Below the pieces are notes generated by a model. That model searched no databases and was not told the DNA's origin. It saw only the letters and a program-made list of their open reading frames with translations. DNA of 6,744 bases, taken from NCBI GenBank assembly GCA_964577665.1, contig CAZOBD010000202.1:1-6744 (forward strand). The letters are read 5' to 3'. Below are positions 5,851 to 6,744 of this stretch, in pieces. How positions within the stretch are numbered: the first letter of the stretch is position 1; the number at the start of each line of letters is the position of its first letter. Position numbers and translations under genes: made by a program. This DNA is from CAYVTD01 sp964577665. GTDB lineage: Bacteria; Bacteroidota; Ignavibacteria; Kapaibacteriales; UBA2268.

Positions 5851-6453
5851 TTATTTTCTGATTCCGAATAATCTTCTTAAATATTCCGGTTTGTAAATAG
5901 AAGGATGCGGCAGTTTTCTGACAGGAATCTCATTAACGAACCGCACATCTTCTATTGTATAAAACGCTCTGGGATTATACTTATGTATTGTTTTAATTAT
6001 TTTCGGTACCCTTTTTCGGTCAACTACGAGAAAAATAATTTTTACATGTCCGTATCTGCCTTCGGCATCCATGTTGGTAAGATAAATATCTTTATATTCC
6101 AAAAGGATTTCCAGCAGTTCATCCGCTTCCCTGCGTGTAATTATTCTTAAAGCGACTTTTCCAATTGAAAGTTTTTCTTCGAGCATCATGCCGAACCATG
6201 TGCCTGCACCGAATCCTGCGGCAAAAACAAAATAATTAAGAACATTTGTAAGATTCTGCATAATCTGAGCCACTGCCACTATCCAGACAAGACTTTCAAC
6301 AAATCCTATTATCGGCGCAGCTTTTTTAATACCCTTGCTGACCAGAATTATCCTGAGAGTACCAACACTAACGTCTATAATTCTTGCAAAAAAAATCAAA
6401 GCGGAAATAAACGCCGCATTTATTAACTCATTGCTGCTAATTGTTAAATCCAT
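5851..6453 (-). CDS. UPF0316 membrane protein with DUF2179 domain
   Basis: This 200-residue protein resembles the uncharacterised UPF0316 family (DUF5698 membrane part plus DUF2179). Three hydrophobic segments are visible (about 11-36, 46-67 and 70-90). The first carries the family pattern ARIIDVSVGTLRIILVSKG, with charged R23, D27 and R34 inside or beside the membrane. The remainder (about 100-200) is soluble and alpha/beta in character, including ITRREADELLEILLE, the glycine-containing loop EGRYGHVKI and FYTIEDVRFV. This resembles the C-terminal regulatory domain of YitT-type proteins, thought to bind a small ligand. The molecular function is unknown. A ribosome binding site precedes the ATG. 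It is the first gene of a likely two-gene operon with the ABC ATPase; whether the products cooperate is not shown. Confidence 0.85.
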   Translation of the reverse strand: MDLTISSNELINAAFISALIFFARIIDVSVGTLRIILVSKGIKKAAPIIGFVESLVWIVAVAQIMQNLTNVLNYFVFAAGFGAGTWFGMMLEEKLSIGKVALRIITRREADELLEILLEYKDIYLTNMDAEGRYGHVKIIFLVVDRKRVPKIIKTIHKYNPRAFYTIEDVRFVNEIPVRKLPHPSIYKPEYLRRLFGIRK

Positions 6454-6456
6454 AAT

Positions 6457-6462
6457 CTCCTT
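6457..6462 (-). promoter_or_regulatory. Ribosome binding site of the UPF0316 gene
   Basis: AAGGAG on the minus strand ends three bases before the ATG at 6453. The spacing is short but the match is strong, and it fixes the start. The AGGAG is similar to that of the aminotransferase gene. Confidence 0.7.
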
Positions 6463-6491
6463 TTTGTTAGAAATTGTCAGTTCTTATGTTC

Positions 6492-6503
6492 ATCTGTTTA
6501 TTT
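6492..6503 (+). repeat. ATCTGTTTATTT word, copy 3 of 3
   Basis: Exact 12-mer, 31 bases before the long inverted repeat at 6535-6612. Confidence 0.6.
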
Positions 6504-6534
6504 TTTGTATTTACCATTTAAAATCCGCATCTCT

Positions 6535-6612
6535 GTCATTCTGAACTTGTTTCAGCATCTCAAGTTACACTGAACTTCATTACGTGAGATTCCGAAACAA
6601 GTTCGGAATGAC
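6535..6612. repeat. Long inverted repeat with 28-base arms
   Basis: The left arm (6535-6562, beginning GTCATTCTGAACTTG) and the right arm (6585-6612, ending AAGTTCGGAATGAC) are reverse complements at 25 of 28 positions around a 22-base loop. Two of the three mismatches are G/T type and would still pair in RNA. It lies upstream of the UPF0316 gene, outside any open frame of note. A decayed relative is at 4777-4830. Confidence 0.85.
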
Positions 6613-6632
6613 ATCCTTGATTTTTCCCTCAG

Positions 6633-6651
6633 TCCTAAGCTGTGCTTGGGA
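6633..6651. repeat. CCAAGC/GCTTA palindrome, mirrored copy
   Basis: TCCTAAGC (6633-6640), TGT and GCTTGGGA (6644-6651) pair with one wobble position. Read on the minus strand the core is CCAAGCACAGCTTA, which matches 13 of 14 bases of CCAAGCGCAGCTTA in the plus-strand hairpin at 6691-6717. The two therefore form a facing pair. Confidence 0.7.
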
Positions 6652-6690
6652 TTGCAATTTTCTCGAGAAGTTAAACTTCCTTTGAAAATT

Positions 6691-6717
6691 TCCTTACCAA
6701 GCGCAGCTTAGTAAGGA
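6691..6717. repeat. CCAAGC/GCTTA palindrome, forward copy
   Basis: Twelve-base arms (6691-6702 and 6706-6717) around GCA pair with one mismatch. Between this and the mirrored copy is a small hairpin GAAGTT-A-AACTTC (6667-6679). Immediately after it AAATAATCATCC (6724-6735) repeats the tail seen at 4903-4914. Confidence 0.75.
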
Positions 6718-6744
6718 GATGTAAAATAATCATCCCCTTATGTG

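Overview
The window comes from a Gram-negative-type bacterium with AT-leaning DNA. A DsbD-type periplasmic reductant carrier and a WbpE-type sugar aminotransferase for surface polysaccharide both imply an outer envelope. One TAnnTTTG promoter-like box and the DFTG...CxxC style of the DsbD thioredoxin domain would suit the Bacteroidota/FCB assemblage or a related candidate phylum. Clear Shine-Dalgarno sequences ahead of some genes argue against a typical Bacteroides. This placement is inference only. No rRNA, tRNA, CRISPR array, integrase or transposase gene was seen.

Layout: on the minus strand lie a class III-like sirtuin (259-1005) and a full-length three-domain DsbD (1282-3279). A divergent intergenic region (3280-3488) follows. 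On the plus strand is a WbpE-like PLP aminotransferase (3489-4625). A 533-base convergent gap (4626-5158) is packed with palindromic repeats. Then come a LolD/MacB-type ABC ATPase (5159-5839) and a UPF0316/DUF2179 membrane protein (5851-6453). These last two are on the minus strand 11 bases apart, so they are probably one operon with the membrane protein first. A further repeat cluster (6535-6735) closes the window.

The five genes are mostly unrelated: protein deacylation, envelope thiol redox, nucleotide-sugar biosynthesis, and a membrane protein/ABC pair. What unifies the window is the non-coding DNA. At least six kinds of short palindromic element sit between the genes, several in related or mirrored copies. 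One family, with the core GGCGAAC-6 nt-GTTCGCC, occurs in the gap after wbpE. It also occurs inside the wbpE reading frame, where it adds a net nine codons directly before the conserved EDAAQSFGA motif without breaking the frame. This in-frame palindromic element, 25/27 identical to its intergenic neighbour, is the most interesting observation. It resembles in principle the Rickettsia palindromic elements that insert into protein genes. The family names given here rest on recognition from memory, not on searches.
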